A stretch of 64,000 nt of DNA from Bryum argenteum (GCA_037043015.1 CM073324.1:4395413-4459412), one strand, 5' to 3'; numbered from the stretch's first letter, positions 10,571-25,690 are shown. Notes: generated from the sequence alone by a model not told the origin. Translations and numbers: made by a program.

Positions 10571-13489
10571 GGAGGAATCCATGTATTGACCAAGAAAATT
10601 TCAAAAAACACACAACAACAAAATTCGAAATTCAAAAAAAATCCAACAGACTTCCCCCAAAAACTCAACTCGAAAAGGCCGCCAAATATGACGTCTGACT
10701 GGCGGGCTAACTGACCAACTGCGACAGGGACATCTGGGCCACCCCCTGACATCACCATCAGCCCGCCTTCCCTTCCCTTTCCTTTCCTTTCGTTTTCTTC
10801 TTTCAAAGCAACATCCATTTCCGAGGCAAAGGCACCCAACAAGCAACCTCCATCCCCATTCCAAGGAACACCCACCCATTGCCCACAATGGACATCAATG
10901 TACAGTACAAAATCCTGCCAAAATAGGATATCCAAATACTCTACTGCTGCTGCAACTTAGCCCCAGGCAACGTCAGAACTGACCGCCCTCCCTCCCTCCC
11001 TTCCAGCATATTCTGTGATATCGTCACATTGTGTCGGTTTTCACGCAACTGTCGAAGACTCTTGGAAGGAGAAGAAGAAGGGAGGATAGTCTTTGAGCGG
11101 AATGATCGTTAGCAGCGTTGTTTTGGCCGTCGCAAGGGTTAGCTTAGCTAGGGTTTAGAGAGTTCGAGGCTTTGAAATTGCGTGTGTGGTTTACAGGGTT
11201 TTGGGGGTTTTAGATTTTGAGTTATGGAGTAATTTGGCGCACCAAAGTAGTATACCTTGATTTGATCGATTGAGAGAGTTTCCAGCCTTGCGTCAAGATG
11301 ATGGGGTCTTTCATCACCCGGGCTGTCGTGTAAGTTCGAAATTTGAATCATGTTGAGAAGTATGTTAAAATTTTGGCGCGGTCGCATTTGATTATGGTTT
11401 TGATGAAGTATGTGAAACAGAACGTTGCTTAGGTGCCATTTGATTATGGTTTTGATGAACTTTTGTGTAACAGAATGTTGCTTGGGTATGTGTACCCGGC
11501 GTACCAGTGCTTCAAGGTCGTGGAAAGGAACAGGCCCGAAGTGCAGGAGTTGAAGTTCTGGTGTCAGTACTGGTATGGAATTCATTGCATGCATACTTGA
11601 GGGTTTCTTCGTGTTATTTTTCCTAAGTTTGAGAGATTTCAATCCCTAATTCTCCTTTTCTTCCCGCAGGATTATAATTGCGGTTCTTACCGTTTTCGAG
11701 AGGGTGGCAGATGTTTTCGTTTCGTGGTACGAGATCGCTGATGTTCCTACAAGCATTATGGTTTCCTGCATGACACTTGTGTGCTTGCCGGCTTAGTAAG
11801 GATGGGATGTCATTCCACCATGCAGAATTTTCTCTGATTCTCTTTGAATGTGGCATTGTTTACTTGAGAGATGATCATTTTTTTTTGTTCCGCAGGGTGC
11901 CTATGTATTGTGAGGCAAAGCTGGTTTTCATCATTTATCTCTGGTACCCGAAGTCACTGGTATGCTGCTTTTTGACAATCTCATTAGCGTTATGTGTCGA
12001 GAAAGTTACATCAGCTGTTTCTTGGTCATTTGGATTGTTGGAATTGAGAGAGAGGGACTCACATTTGTTTTGATGTGGATAACAGGGAACGACGTATGTG
12101 TACTCAACGTTTTTGCAACCCTTTGTAGCGAGGCATGAAGCTGATATTGACCGGCAATTGAATGAGCTGACGACCAGATCTGGAGACTTGGCCTTTTTTT
12201 GGTGGCAACGAGGTTCAGTTTACGTTCAAGCACGATTCTACGAGATTCTAGCTTATGTTGCAGCGCAGTCAAACAGGACTCAGCAACAGGGCCCAGTTGC
12301 TCGTCAAGCTCCTCCTGTTGCTCGTCAAGCCCCCCCTCCTCGCACTAAGACTCAACAGGTAAATCGGAAATGAAATAGAGTATTGTAGCTTTGTATTGAC
12401 CAGATACATGTTCTTCCTTTGAACTGTATCTACTCAGTACAGTGCCATATTTTTTTTATGAGCAAGGGTCAACAATTAGTTCGTATTGTCATGTGGTTAT
12501 ATGGATTTCTGCTACACCTGGGTGCTTTTTTCAATGTTTCTTGGAGCTTCGTACAAAGTACGCAGTGAATGAACACGAAAAGCTACAGCCGTTACTGAAC
12601 TGCTTCAGTACGGTGAACCTGCCTAATTACGGTCTCCTCTCAATTCTGGCCCCTGCCGAACCACCTATCCTTATCCAACATTGATCTATTCTGAAAGATA
12701 CATTCTTTGAAATGGTCTTTTGAGTAGAGATGAGAATTGAGCGTGACAAACTTTGAAAACGTGTAACATACTCATGTAGTCACAGAAAAACATGAATCCA
12801 CTTTTGTTCACGTTCTTGTAGGATAACTCAACAACCTATTGCTTCTTTTGTTTTCATTGAGATCGTCAACTACACGAAAGTAGGCAGGTTCACCGTAGGG
12901 ACAGTTAGTAGAAGGGAGGGGACGGCAACTGATGCTTTGTGTGTGTAGGGAGGGCCACCACCCGGTTATCCACCACCTCAAACGGCAGGGGGTGCAGGTT
13001 ATCCTGCAGTGAATGCTGATCCCTACCCTCCTGCTCCAGCTGCACAAGGCGGCCCTGCTCTCTATCCTCCAGTAGCTGGTCAAGGTCCTTATCCTCCACC
13101 TCCTCATTCGGCGGCCTCAGTACACCGACGACGACCCTCTGGAACCAAAGGAGGATCAGGCAGTTCAGATGAAGAGGACTACGAAAGAGTAGACTATGAA
13201 ACCAAGCAGGCAAATCCCACAATAGGAGAGCAGGACGTTCCCCCTCGACCTTACAACACGAGAAATCGATCCCGCTCTACTGGTCCCCGGTGAGAATCTG
13301 GTGATTCTTGGAATGATGGAAAGTGTAGAGTGCGGATGATTTGATCCAGTTAGAGATATAGGCCATTTGAAAAGTGAACAGGACCTGCAGCAATTTGTTT
13401 TTGGGAAGGAGGAGGGACATACTCACTAATTTTTGTACTCACGGCTTTTAGTATTTTCTGCATAATTTGAATGGTCTTATGTGTATGTT
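10571..13489 (+). repeat. Segmental duplication, copy B (HVA22 gene unit)
   Basis: Partner of 5368-8327, direct orientation. It shows small differences: shorter pyrimidine tracts, a few substitutions, and loss or absence of two 21-bp units in exon 5. Introns are nearly identical to copy A, indicating recent duplication or ongoing gene conversion. Confidence 0.9.
11298..13293 (+). CDS. HVA22-like (TB2/DP1 family) protein, copy B
   Basis: Six exons: 11298-11329, 11474-11572, 11670-11726, 11896-11959, 12086-12358, 12949-13293; 289 aa. The structure and splice sites match copy A. Differences seen: VFPAYQ is VYPAYQ, KLFIIIY is KLVFIIY, and the low-complexity region has two PVARQAP units against four. 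The TB2/DP1 core and the acidic SGSSDEEDYE tail are unchanged. No frameshift or stop is seen, so both genes look functional. Regulation is probably shared because the upstream 0.7 kb is also duplicated. Confidence 0.9.
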
Positions 13490-15353
13490 GTTGGTTGATA
13501 GGTTGGGTTGGTCCGAATGGTTGGGTTCTTGGTCTCCACTCACTCCCGCAAAGGATGATTGAGTCGTCGTCATCTTCACCCTTCCTATCTTTTCAGCAAC
13601 TCCGAATCGTTTCTTTACTCTTCAGCAGTTATATCAGCATGTTCCACTTTTCCATTATCTATGAGGTCAGCCCGCTTCTAAATCTAGTCTTCTCTTGGTT
13701 TTGCTCTTATCGCGTGCAGGTGAGTTGATATCTCTTCTATTACAACCCCTATAAAAAAAAGTATATTGTCGTTACTGGGGGATTCTCTGCCTTTGATTAT
13801 TTCCGTTGTATAGAAAGTCACTATCTTTCAAAAGAGTAGTATGGGTGACAGTCAATGCTTTATTGTTTCGGTTCAGATTTGTAATAATCGTGGTATTCAG
13901 TATCTCGTTTGTGAGTACGTTTGGGTTGAGAAGTGTTGAGATTTGCATTGAAAATGTATCACTGATATGTGTTTATGTGCTTATGTGTTTTTTATATTTT
14001 CTGTTTGCGTATAGGACTCGTTTAAGCTACTGAAGTCTACGGGTGGGGGAGTGGGGCTTGGTGGATTTCAAATATATTTCCAGTCATGTTTTAGCTTCAT
14101 TACTGTATATAAGTAGTATGCGGTTAGTTTTATACTACATTATAAATGTGTTTTCTTATGTAGTGTATACGGTTGACTTAGTTTCGAATATTGTGATCTT
14201 GGAACTATAGCGTGAAGGGAATAAGAAGGCACCAGTCTAACAGGATTTGGGTGCGGATTCAAGACTTCACTTCATTTGTCATATAGCTACGTATAATGTA
14301 CATTTGTATTGGCAATAAATATTTTGCTTATATGAAAATATGTAGTTGTACCCTTGGGATTGATTTACATGGTTGTCAAAGTATTGTCCTACAAGGAATG
14401 GAGTCGGGCGACAAAAGAAACATGAAACACCATGTACTATAAACTAATTGCATTTCCGTGTATGCAGTTATCAACAGATACATAGTTGTATATATACACA
14501 CCATGTATTATGAACTAATTACATTTACGTGTATGCAGTTATCAACAGATACAGGTACAATACCTTGCCTCCACTTTATGATCTTCTGATGACTAAGTCT
14601 TTATATTACCCAATTCTTGATCCATTTTTGTTACTCAATTGATTTAGAAAAATGGTGCAAACAATATCTTGCAGTTTCAGTGTGTACTTCATATATCTGC
14701 ATATGTTTACCTAATGTACTGCAATCCTAAGTAATGGATTTTTTGTTCAAGTATTGATTTGTATTAGTGGTTACTAGATTTAATTTGTGTCAGAGTCAGA
14801 CGCTATAGTTACCTACTGTAGATCCTATCATAGCTACCCACATCGAAATTGAAGTCTAGGCCTGCAAATTTCTGTGTGTACTTGTGGGCTTGCATTTTCA
14901 GAAGTCAGATCAAAAGCTCTCGTCTGTTACCTATGCTGGTACCAACCTATAAATGTTTATGTCCAATGTCAAATGTTGTCTAGAATGGCTTTCAAATCAG
15001 GCTTTTTCATGATCATCCATCAAATCACTATCGAGGGAAACAAGATGCAAACATACAAATCACTAGCAGGGGAAGATATTGAAAACAGACAAGTCACAGG
15101 CTAAGAGAAACAAACAGAAAGGAAGCTTGAGCTTCTGTCGGTACCGTTGGCTTCATCGACCACAACTGCCATGAAACATGTAATCCGATTGCTTCATTGA
15201 TCGATACCTTCACGTGCTCTGTCTACTCTGTTTACGTTCATCGAAGAATTCTCACGCGACTGTGCCGAAGTAGAAGAAATGAAACATCAAACAAGCACAA
15301 AAGTTTCATTGATGGCGTCAGAGATAAAGGTAGTCTATTATTATCTCGGGAGC
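13490..15353. other. A+T-rich stretch with a direct repeat
   Basis: No gene recognised. A direct repeat of about 55 bp with few mismatches lies at 14429-14483 and 14500-14554 (starting CACCATGTA-TAT-AACTAATT and ending CAGTTATCAACAGATACA). The remainder is T-rich noncoding-looking sequence. Confidence 0.5.
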
Positions 15354-15426
15354 TTCCGTTGCCGGGACTCGAACCCGGGTCGCTCGGGTGAGAGCCGAGT
15401 ATCCTAACCATCTAGACTACAACGGA
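15354..15426 (-). tRNA. tRNA-Glu (anticodon CTC)
   Basis: The reverse strand folds as a standard 73-nt cloverleaf: acceptor TCCGTTG pairs with CAACGGA plus discriminator A. The D arm contains TAGTCTAGATGGTTAGGAT. Anticodon stem CTCGG/CCGAG encloses loop CTCTCAC, giving CTC. The T arm is CCGGG-TTCGAGT-CCCGG. No intron and no encoded CCA. The sequence closely matches nuclear plant tRNA-Glu, including the internal A and B boxes. It lies alone between the HVA22 region and the TBC gene. Confidence 0.95.
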
Positions 15427-15816
15427 GATGACCGTTGGCATAGAATCAGAGTATATATAGTAGTAGCTGACGTACCAACCATTAGTTCTCACCCCCGAAC
15501 ATACTGTCGGTGAAAAAATGGGTACCCAATAAGCTAACGGTGATAGTGTTCTATCACAGGATAAGATGTACACAGAACCTCATTCGATAAAAGCTTCACC
15601 AAACATTATTTGGTCGAAATTGATTTTTTTATCAAGAAGTGCAAATTATCTCGCCTCTTCGTGCTCCAACATGACTCCTACTCCACTGATTTCAGCGGTG
15701 TATACACCCTGCCTCTCAAGCCAGGGTCCATTTCAGCTATACAAGGTACAGTACTCGATGGGCTTACTGCCTGTCGTTAGGCGAAGCCTGCTGAGACAAA
15801 ACACTAATTGCTAACA
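15427..15816. other. Spacer between tRNA-Glu and TBC gene 3' end
   Basis: Probably contains the 3' UTR of the minus-strand TBC gene. No other feature seen. Confidence 0.4.
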
Positions 15817-18228
15817 CTACTTGAGAGGAGCCTTCTCTGGGCTGGCTTGCGGTTTCTTCATGCGCTCGTACTCTAGTCGAAGCTCCTCCAGTCTCTTGGA
15901 AACCTGAACAAAAACAACTCAACACTTTCATTGATGTTACTGAATACGGATTATCACGAGCAAAGAGATACGTACCTTAATATTGTAAGCTAGTGGTAGG
16001 AGGATATCTGGCTGCAGAGCGTCGTCTGGAAAATTGCGAAGAGCGTGGACCAGCTTTTCAAAAGGTAGCTTGACCTGCCAATGGAACCAAGCTCCGATTT
16101 ATAAGCACTGGTAAAATTGGTATTGGACGATATACACAATTTCAGGAGTAGTTTAATACTCCAGTATAAAACTGAAACAGGTATAGATAAAACTTAGAGC
16201 TTGGTAATTCGAATGTGATGGTTTGATGAGAGACAGCGCTTTATACTTACCAGATCGTCCTGGCAGTACCGGAGAAGGGCAAGCCCAAGTCTGAAAACAA
16301 TCTTCACTCCCTGCAATGCCACGTCTGAAAGTAAGGACACCAAACAACTGCAGAAACGTGAAGCAGGGTAAAATGAAGCCTGAACTATTCTTGGATGTTG
16401 TATGTTTCAGGTTCCCTCCTTGCTGTAATGTCCACCGTGCACACTCTTAGTGATGCTATATTCGATCCTATCGATTGGCCAGTGCAGACTCCAGAGAAAG
16501 AATGGTGTGCAATGATACATTGTAGAAGCTTAATGAATGATAGAATGTGTTTTATCTAAGAATGTAGTGACAAGTGTATAAGAGAATCTAATCAAGTGGA
16601 ACATCAGCTAGTGGACGAGAGGAGTGAGAATATACCTCGTGTAGGAACACATCCCATATTCGCAAGGCTAGAGAGAAGGGGAAGGAGTAAGAAAAGACGG
16701 TGATGAACCATTGACTCGCGTACATGCTGGGATTAATCATCTCCTTTTCAAAATGGGCTCCAACTTTTGGCACGAGCTCTTTCACCAACCTCTCGAATTG
16801 AAAGAGATATTGCTGAACCAACGGGAGACCAACCTGAAAAGTAGACATTACGCACTATGAATGCCTCTCTCTGTCAAATATTAACTGATTCTTGAGAAAC
16901 AACAATATAAGGATAAAGTTATTACACCTACAATAGATCGTCTTACCAGATAGAGGCCTTCCATGGGTGCATGGACAGCACCTTTCAGCAGGGCAACTAG
17001 TAGCCAAAAGGCATCTTCCTCACTCATGTATAGCAATAACAAGCCTGCTAAAAACCCCATCCCCTGCACAAAGATGCGGCTATAAGGGCGACATCTTACC
17101 GACTTTAACATTAACCAAAAGCATCTATGTATGGCACCAGTACGCTATTTGATCAGCAATATCAGAACACCTAAGTTGCTGGCAAGGTGTTGGAATTAGA
17201 TTGTCCATCGCCAACAATCAAACTACTATAGAGATGAGAGAAAAGAGTAGTCCTTCACACTACCCAGGGTCAATTTGACAGGCATTTCAAGCATCTACAT
17301 GTTTCTCATAAGTGAGACTTCACATATCCAGTATAATAGTGCGAAATCAACAATGCAAGACCCTGCAAGCACAGTGGGTACAACTACATATATGAAATTC
17401 CAGTAGTGATACCTGCACATAGCCCACATCCCGATCATACACGGAGTAAGCCTTGAGGACGTTGTACAGAGCCCGTTGGCCAGGCCCATGTCTCTGCTGG
17501 AAAAATACATGAGATGGGAAGGTTCGAGAGATGTCTCTGATAATGTCCAGTTCTGCTGCAGATGTCTCGTAAAGAACCAATTGCTGCACATTCAAGAGGC
17601 AAATGTGGGCCCTCTAGTGAAAGCATAATCCATAAATACATTGTCTTGAAGCGCTTACTTTCGTTCAACATAAATCGTGAACAGTAACAAACCTCACTGG
17701 GATGAGAAAGAAATCATACCCTACAGTATGACAATACAATTAACCGAGCACTGAAGTGTGAAATGACACTAAACACACCTCATAGACTCCTTGATTCATA
17801 AGCAGCAAATCACGACTGCCGGAGATGAGTTGCCAAACAAGTCCCCGAAGACAATCAGGAATGCCCTTGCGAACTCGCCGTTTCACGACCTGAGGTTTCC
17901 TGCGTACATAGTGCTTCCAGTCTGTGCCTCCAACTCCGATCATCTTGCGCCATTTGCGCAACCTCCTCTCTTCCCTGCAGAGCTTCCAGCATGAAAACTC
18001 CTGACAAAAGAGAGCAAATTGGTGGAATGGACATGGTGGTGGAACGAACCTTTCTCGTTCACTCTGAGGCCGGCCCTTGGTTGGAGCGGATTTAGGAGAA
18101 GTAGGGGACGACTTTACGAAACCATATCTGTCCACGGGCCGAAGAGGTGGAAGAGGACCGGGCTTGAACTCCAATTCATCTGCCTCCGCTTGCCGCCTTT
18201 CGCCATCCGTTGGACTATTGATCGTCAT
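15817..18228 (-). CDS. TBC-domain Rab GTPase-activating protein
   Basis: Eight exons on the minus strand: 18228-18050, 17974-17779, 17583-17413, 17063-16947, 16833-16636, 16310-16251, 16074-15976, 15903-15817; 368 aa, phases consistent. After a short Pro/Ser-rich N-terminus come RKWRKMIGVGG, then the TBC core: RKGIPDCLRGLVWQLISGS, ISRTFPSHVFF, the catalytic-finger region DRDVGYVQGMGFLAG (arginine finger in the ISRTFP block, glutamine in YVQG), MSEEDAFWLLVAL, YASQWFITVFSY, LRIWDVFL. It closely resembles plant EVI5/TBC1D10-type Rab-GAPs, which stimulate GTP hydrolysis on Rab proteins in membrane traffic. The C-terminus is a short charged coil (KRLEELRLEYERMKK). The first intron (17975-18049) is 75 nt and in frame, so it could also be retained. 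Confidence 0.9.
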
Positions 18229-19330
18229 CCCAGCTGCCTCCCATCAACTGGAGGAGCTTAACATGCTGCCATGCAGAAACAAATTGTCAGAAGAGCTTTA
18301 ACCGATCAAGACTCTGTTTGAATTCAATTGCAGCTCCTTCAAGACTTCAACCAATCCGCAAAAAATACAACACTCCGGCCAAGGATCTGTAACCCTCCAA
18401 TCACAGCAAGAAAGAAAGAAAAAAAGAAAAAAACACATTTTCTCATCACGATAAGTCGCAAATGCAGCCCCGATCCGCGGGAATCTAGGGTTTCTATCGT
18501 CCAACACCGAAAAGAAACTCAAGCACTCTCGAGTTACAACGACAAACGTCAAAATTCGGCTTTCAAACACAATGTTCAATCCTCCAAACTAAGTTTCAAA
18601 GATCCCTGACTTCGGTTTTCAGAACATGCAACGTACCAGTATAGATTCCTATCACCCGAGACAAATCCGCAGCAGAACTCGCTAAAAGAGAGAGACAAAC
18701 TCCAGTGCTTCCTCTCAGTAACAATCTAAAATCTCGCATCTCAAAAAATACTCCTCCAAAAGAAAGATCCCTTGCTAAAATTCGCACAAACAACAACCAT
18801 TCGGCTCACTTCCTCCGACAGATATCTAGGGTTCTTATCTTCCAACACCCGTAACCAAAAACAATCCGCACACCTCGGCGCTTTCTCTCTCACTTCTAAA
18901 CCTACCCCGAGAGACTCTCCACACATTGTCCCTGCCTCAAAGCTCGAATTCCGTAGCACTCACCATGAGCAATCCATAGATCCCTGACAATCAACCGCTC
19001 CACATGATGAGATCGTGGCTCCCTGAAAGATTCGGGGGTGGGGCGTAACCGCAAGAGCATTGGCAACTGTCAGAGCGTGGTCGAGCGAGCATATGCTTTG
19101 GTCGAGCAGATTGCGGCAGCAATCAAGAGAATTTTTTTGCTATACGAAGGGATTTGCTTGCAGATCTCTGGCAACACTGGATCAACAAGTCAGAGCACGC
19201 AGGCAGGATGAGAAGACGGCGCCAAGCCTGCATCCCATTCCCTTTCCCCTTCACGAGCGCCTCACCCTTCCCCTATGGCCGTGCCTGGTACCCTACTGCC
19301 GTGGCCTGTACTGAGCAAGATTCGTATAAG
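18229..19330. promoter_or_regulatory. Upstream region of TBC gene
   Basis: Probably 5' UTR and promoter of the minus-strand TBC gene. It is C/T-rich on the minus strand with CTAGGGTTT-like motifs (18486 and 18826 area) typical of plant 5' leaders. No coding sequence supported. Confidence 0.35.
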
Positions 19331-21789
<2,459 letters not shown>

Positions 21790-22305
21790 TTTAACCACAA
21801 ATGTCCCAAGGCCTCAAAAGTGCCAAAAAGCCTCAAAACTAGCCTCTTTTAATGCAAGGTGGAAATTTTGAAATTTTGAATTATTTTCAAGTACTTAAAG
21901 GGTAACTGCACAATCTAGTACTTCACTTATATATGTATGTGTTCCCCGAATCTTAATTTTGAATTCCTTATTGTTAATGAGATCATAATGTCTAAGGTTG
22001 GAAAAAAAAATTCAAAAAAAAAATCCATTGGTTGCAAAATAAGTGTGCACCCTAAGCAATTCCTCCAAAATGTCCTCATGAACAGTGTGACCCTTGTTAG
22101 GCCAAGCTTTTGTTACTTTTCTATGTTTGTTGGCTACAAAGCCTTCGTTTTGGGTGCCAACTATTTACCATTCATTGTATTTTTTTACATACTTTTGGTT
22201 CAAAAACTTATCAGCAATCATTGGTGACGTGAAGAGTATGAGAGATGCAACTAAAAAGTATGAGAGATGCAATCAAAGAGTACGAGATGAAATCAATGTG
22301 TACCT

Positions 22306-23231
22306 TTAACTCCTAAACTACCAAGGCCTCCGATTAGGAGATTTGCGATTTCGGGCAGCCTAAGTTAAGATGTTAAAATTGATATTTTTGCCTAAGATTT
22401 TTACTAGATGTTCCTTATACTACAAGGTGTATGTGGGAAAATTTGCAAAGTTGAACTGCACCTATGGAGTTCGTAAACGCAAATGTTAGTTTTTAGTCTT
22501 GGGGCTGGCAGAAAAAAACTTTTTTTTTAAAATTTTTTTTTCAAATTTTTTTGGAAATCTTGTCTTGATTGATTTTGTACTTAGGTTTCCAAGTGACCCA
22601 AGTTGAAACTTTTACCAATCCTACAAGGGCACCCTTCAAAAATTACAAGAGCCAGATTCAAAGTTTTCTTTGATATTTCACTTTTTTCTTTCAAAATTTG
22701 AGATTTTGGAATTTTTTATAATTTCTTTTTTCTTGAAATTCAAAAAATCAAGAAGGTATATACTCACCGTTCATTTTTCCCCTAAACCATATACAATAAA
22801 CGTGGTGCATGTTTTACCAAATCCTTGATGTCTACCTTCTTCTAGTAAATAAACTGCATGAAGGTTCAAAAAGCAAAATGAGTGTCTAAAATTTTGCATG
22901 GGCATGCCCAACTTAGTTATATACATGGAAAAAAAATATGAGCTAGATGTTTAAGGTAACAAGCATCACGTTCTCCTTTGCACAAAGTTGACTATGTTTG
23001 CTAAAAAAAAAAATTGCATCAACTTTGAATGTTACGATCTTACAAATGGCTACGATCCAACGGTTGAAATTTCAGCCACTACCTCTGATGATAGTTTTCT
23101 TCAAGATCATACGGTTGAAAATTTCAAAAAAGTGTAAAAAATATTCTCACACTCCAAGGTTTACAAGGTGGTATGGAATTGCAATTTTGGAGTTTGGAGC
23201 TCACAAAACACCATGGTCGTTTAGGGGTTAA
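22306..23231. mobile_element. TTAA-flanked terminal-inverted-repeat element (926 bp)
   Basis: Left end TTAACTCCTAAACTACCA; right end, read inward on the other strand, TTAACCCCTAAACGACCA. Both ends carry TTAA, so the element looks like a TTAA target duplication plus about 20-bp imperfect inverted termini. No transposase ORF inside. Internal motifs near 23060-23125 (CAACGGTTGAAA, AAGATCATACGGTTGA) resemble motifs in the smaller elements at 39.4-41.0 kb. Non-autonomous DNA transposon, possibly piggyBac-like from TTAA and CCC-type ends; superfamily not proven. Confidence 0.55.
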
Positions 23232-23319
23232 CTCACCTATCTCAATCATTAGTCAAACCAGGGGTGTGGGTATATAACACCCCAGCTCCAAACATGGTTG
23301 ACACCTTTGGATGTAACAA

Positions 23320-23600
23320 GCTTGGAAGGCTTTGTAGTCTAGCCTAGAATGCAGTCTTGCTCTCAAGAGAAAGGCCGTGGGTTCAGTCCTCGTGTGCAGC
23401 ATCATTTGAACAGAACTCATGTATGAGCCAATGTGAGTGTTAACCGGGTATTTACCTAGCCAGTAATTCTTTAGTTACGGGGCAGCACAAGTGCTAGTAT
23501 GGACTTTTGGATTACCCTAAGTCAGGTTGTTGAATGAAATTATATGGATGGATAAAATCTAGTGGATGGATGAATTCCTATGGATGGATGAAGGCAATTA
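23320..23600 (+). mobile_element. Candidate tRNA-derived SINE
   Basis: Contains a tRNA-like head with a B-box-like GGTTCAGTCC at about 23374 and a plausible A-box 5' of it (TAGTCTAGCCTAGAATG). It is followed by a unique body and a tail of ATGGATGGAT repeats at about 23540-23590. The composition resembles a SINE with a simple-repeat 3' end. No target duplication was identified with confidence. Confidence 0.4.
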
Positions 23601-23994
23601 GGGTTGGGTGACCAGAGTGGCAGCTAGGTCGGCAGCTAGGGTTTGGAGGGGGTTTGGAAGTGAGCTCTCTCACTCTCTCTCAGGAAATTGGAGCTGGAGC
23701 TAAGAGGTGTATGTGTGTGAGTGTGTGTGTGTGTGTGTTGAATAGTGGAGAAAACTACTACTTTAGACCCTTAAGGATATATGGAGGAACCAGAGAGAGT
23801 ACTACCAGAGGAGGAAGTTATTTGTACTATCATGAGTTTTCAATGAAGTATGTCTGGATTTGTGTATAAATTTGTTGGAACATAATGCAAAGCTTTCTAC
23901 TCTGAAGTATTGGGGAAATGGTGTTGGAAGGTGGTGTTGATAAGTAGTATTGTTGGAACGGTAGTATCATTGTGGTACAGTCAAGGACTTGTAC

Positions 23995-24500
23995 AGGTTT
24001 TGTCGAGGCTAATTTTAGTGTTAGTTGAGGACCAGTTTAGAGTCCAAGACAAGACCAGTTTAAGGTCCAGGCCAGTTTCAGTACCAGTTTGGAATCTAGG
24101 GGCAGAACCATTTTTGGCTCTACAACAATTTCTAGTCTAAAGGCAGGACCATCTTTAAGTCTAGGCCAGTTTCAAGCCCAAGCCACGACTAGTTTGGAGT
24201 TCATGGTAGAACCAGTTCAGAATCTAGGTCAGTTTCTGGTCCAAGCCAGGTCCAGTTCCACGTCCATGCGAAAAGCAGTTTGAAGTCTAGGCCAGGACCA
24301 GTTTGGAGTCTACGCTAGCATCAGTTTGGAGTCTTGGGCAGGACCAGTATAAAGTCTAGATCACTTTCAAGTCTAAGCGAGGACCAATTTTAAGATCCAG
24401 ATTAAGACCAGTTTTGAGTCCAAATGAGCCTGAGGTTCAACCCAAGGCCAATTTGGAGGCAGTTCGGAGGCCAGCTTCGGGACCAGTAGCAAGGCCAGTC
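23995..24500. repeat. Degenerate minisatellite (about 20-35 bp unit)
   Basis: Recurrent words AGGACCAGTTTGGAGTCTAG, CCAGTTTCAAGTC and similar, tandem but irregular. ORFs across it reflect the repeat and are not called. Confidence 0.65.
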
Positions 24501-25058
24501 TGGGGTCGGGTTGAAGTTAGTTTTCAGAGTATTGAGGAGCGGTACTTGTAACTGTTGGGTGGGGAGTATAGACTTGTTGTAGTATTCCGGAGTTGAAGGT
24601 CAGTAAATAAGGAAATTGAAGGAGTAGAAAGAATACCACTTTCAAAGTGAGGCATTGCCATATGCAGGTGAGCCAACAGGTTACAACCCAGTCTTTTGTG
24701 CCAAAAAACAATGCTCCATCTTTTATAGACTCTACTAATAAACCCCACCTTGCCTCAAAAACCAAAGCTACCAAAGAAGAGGGTGGCATATAACAATCCC
24801 TTTACATATTGGCACCCCCAATCTATGCTCAAACTTTATAACAACCTGAACCCTAACCACCTAAACCTTTAGTAAACAATACACCTCCCTAGTTCCAAAA
24901 AGACTGCTCCTCTTGCGTGCGTTATCCTTCAAGGTTTGGCACTCAATTTTGGCTCCAAGGTTTGAATACCCTTAATCCTAATCCTGATCAACATCCAAAA
25001 CTAAGTGGTCAAAGTTTATGTTGATTAACTTAAACCAGCAATTCAAGTACATGAATAT
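24501..25058. other. Stretch left of Copia element, nothing recognised
   Basis: Non-coding-looking sequence up to the AATAT target site. Confidence 0.4.
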
Positions 25059-25292
25059 TGTTGGAATTCTATAATCAATAATGATATAGTAAATATATGT
25101 AGTTCAAGGTAACTTGCCACCCAACCATAGAAGGAGATATTGAATGGAATAATTCAATCAACTGTATCTCCTTCACCCTCCAAGCTACATTATATACCAT
25201 TAAGACGTATGTCTTATGGTGTTCCCACTACACACTTGTATGGTGCTTCAGCTACCATAAACTAAAGAGTCTTTGGAAACCCAATTCCAACA
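25059..25292 (-). repeat. 3' LTR of Copia element
   Basis: Starts TG and ends CA; nearly identical to 27859-28092; AATAT flank on the left. Confidence 0.92.
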
Positions 25293-25539
25293 CTCCCACT
25301 TAGCTAGCACCATCACAAAATGTGTATGACATTCCATTGCTCCCACTTAACCCAATTGGGCTTTCTTGAAGTTAGAAACTTCATCAATCTCAGATAACTT
25401 TCTCGAAACCGATAATACTAGATGCACTCCCGTATCTCCGTTTGTAGCCTCCCCTGCAACATAGTCCTGCAACATAGTATTATGCTTCCGCACTTGATTC
25501 GTCCCGTGCCATAGTATTATGCTTCCACACTTGATTCGT

Positions 25540-25690
25540 CCCATGCCATAGTATTATACTTCCGCACCCGTGTCATAGTATTATACTTCCGCACCCTTGC
25601 CATAGTATTATACTTCCGCACCCTTGCCATAGTATTATACTTCCGCACCCTTGCCATAGTATTATACTTATACTTCCGCACCCTTGCGCA
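25540..25690. repeat. Tandem repeat inside Copia element (27-bp unit)
   Basis: About five copies of CCATAGTATTATACTTCCGC plus a short CACCCTTG-type spacer. A second short array of about 16 bp (CCTCGCAAAATCCAAC) lies at 25788-25850. Both sit where the polymerase region would be expected. Confidence 0.8.

Noticed and set aside
10228..10935. 235-codon minus-strand ORF across the HVA22 copy B promoter
   Set aside because: The corresponding sequence in copy A is open in a different frame over part of the region only, so the frame is not conserved. It also overlaps low-complexity pyrimidine tracts.
15197..15391. 64-codon ORF
   Set aside because: Overlaps the tRNA-Glu gene and has no protein-like features.
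23910..24283. Overlapping ORFs at 23.9-24.3 kb
   Set aside because: Reading of a degenerate minisatellite; repetitive peptides without family.
25540..25690. Short tandem repeats as CRISPR-like array
   Set aside because: Head-to-tail repeats with no variable spacers, located inside a Copia element.
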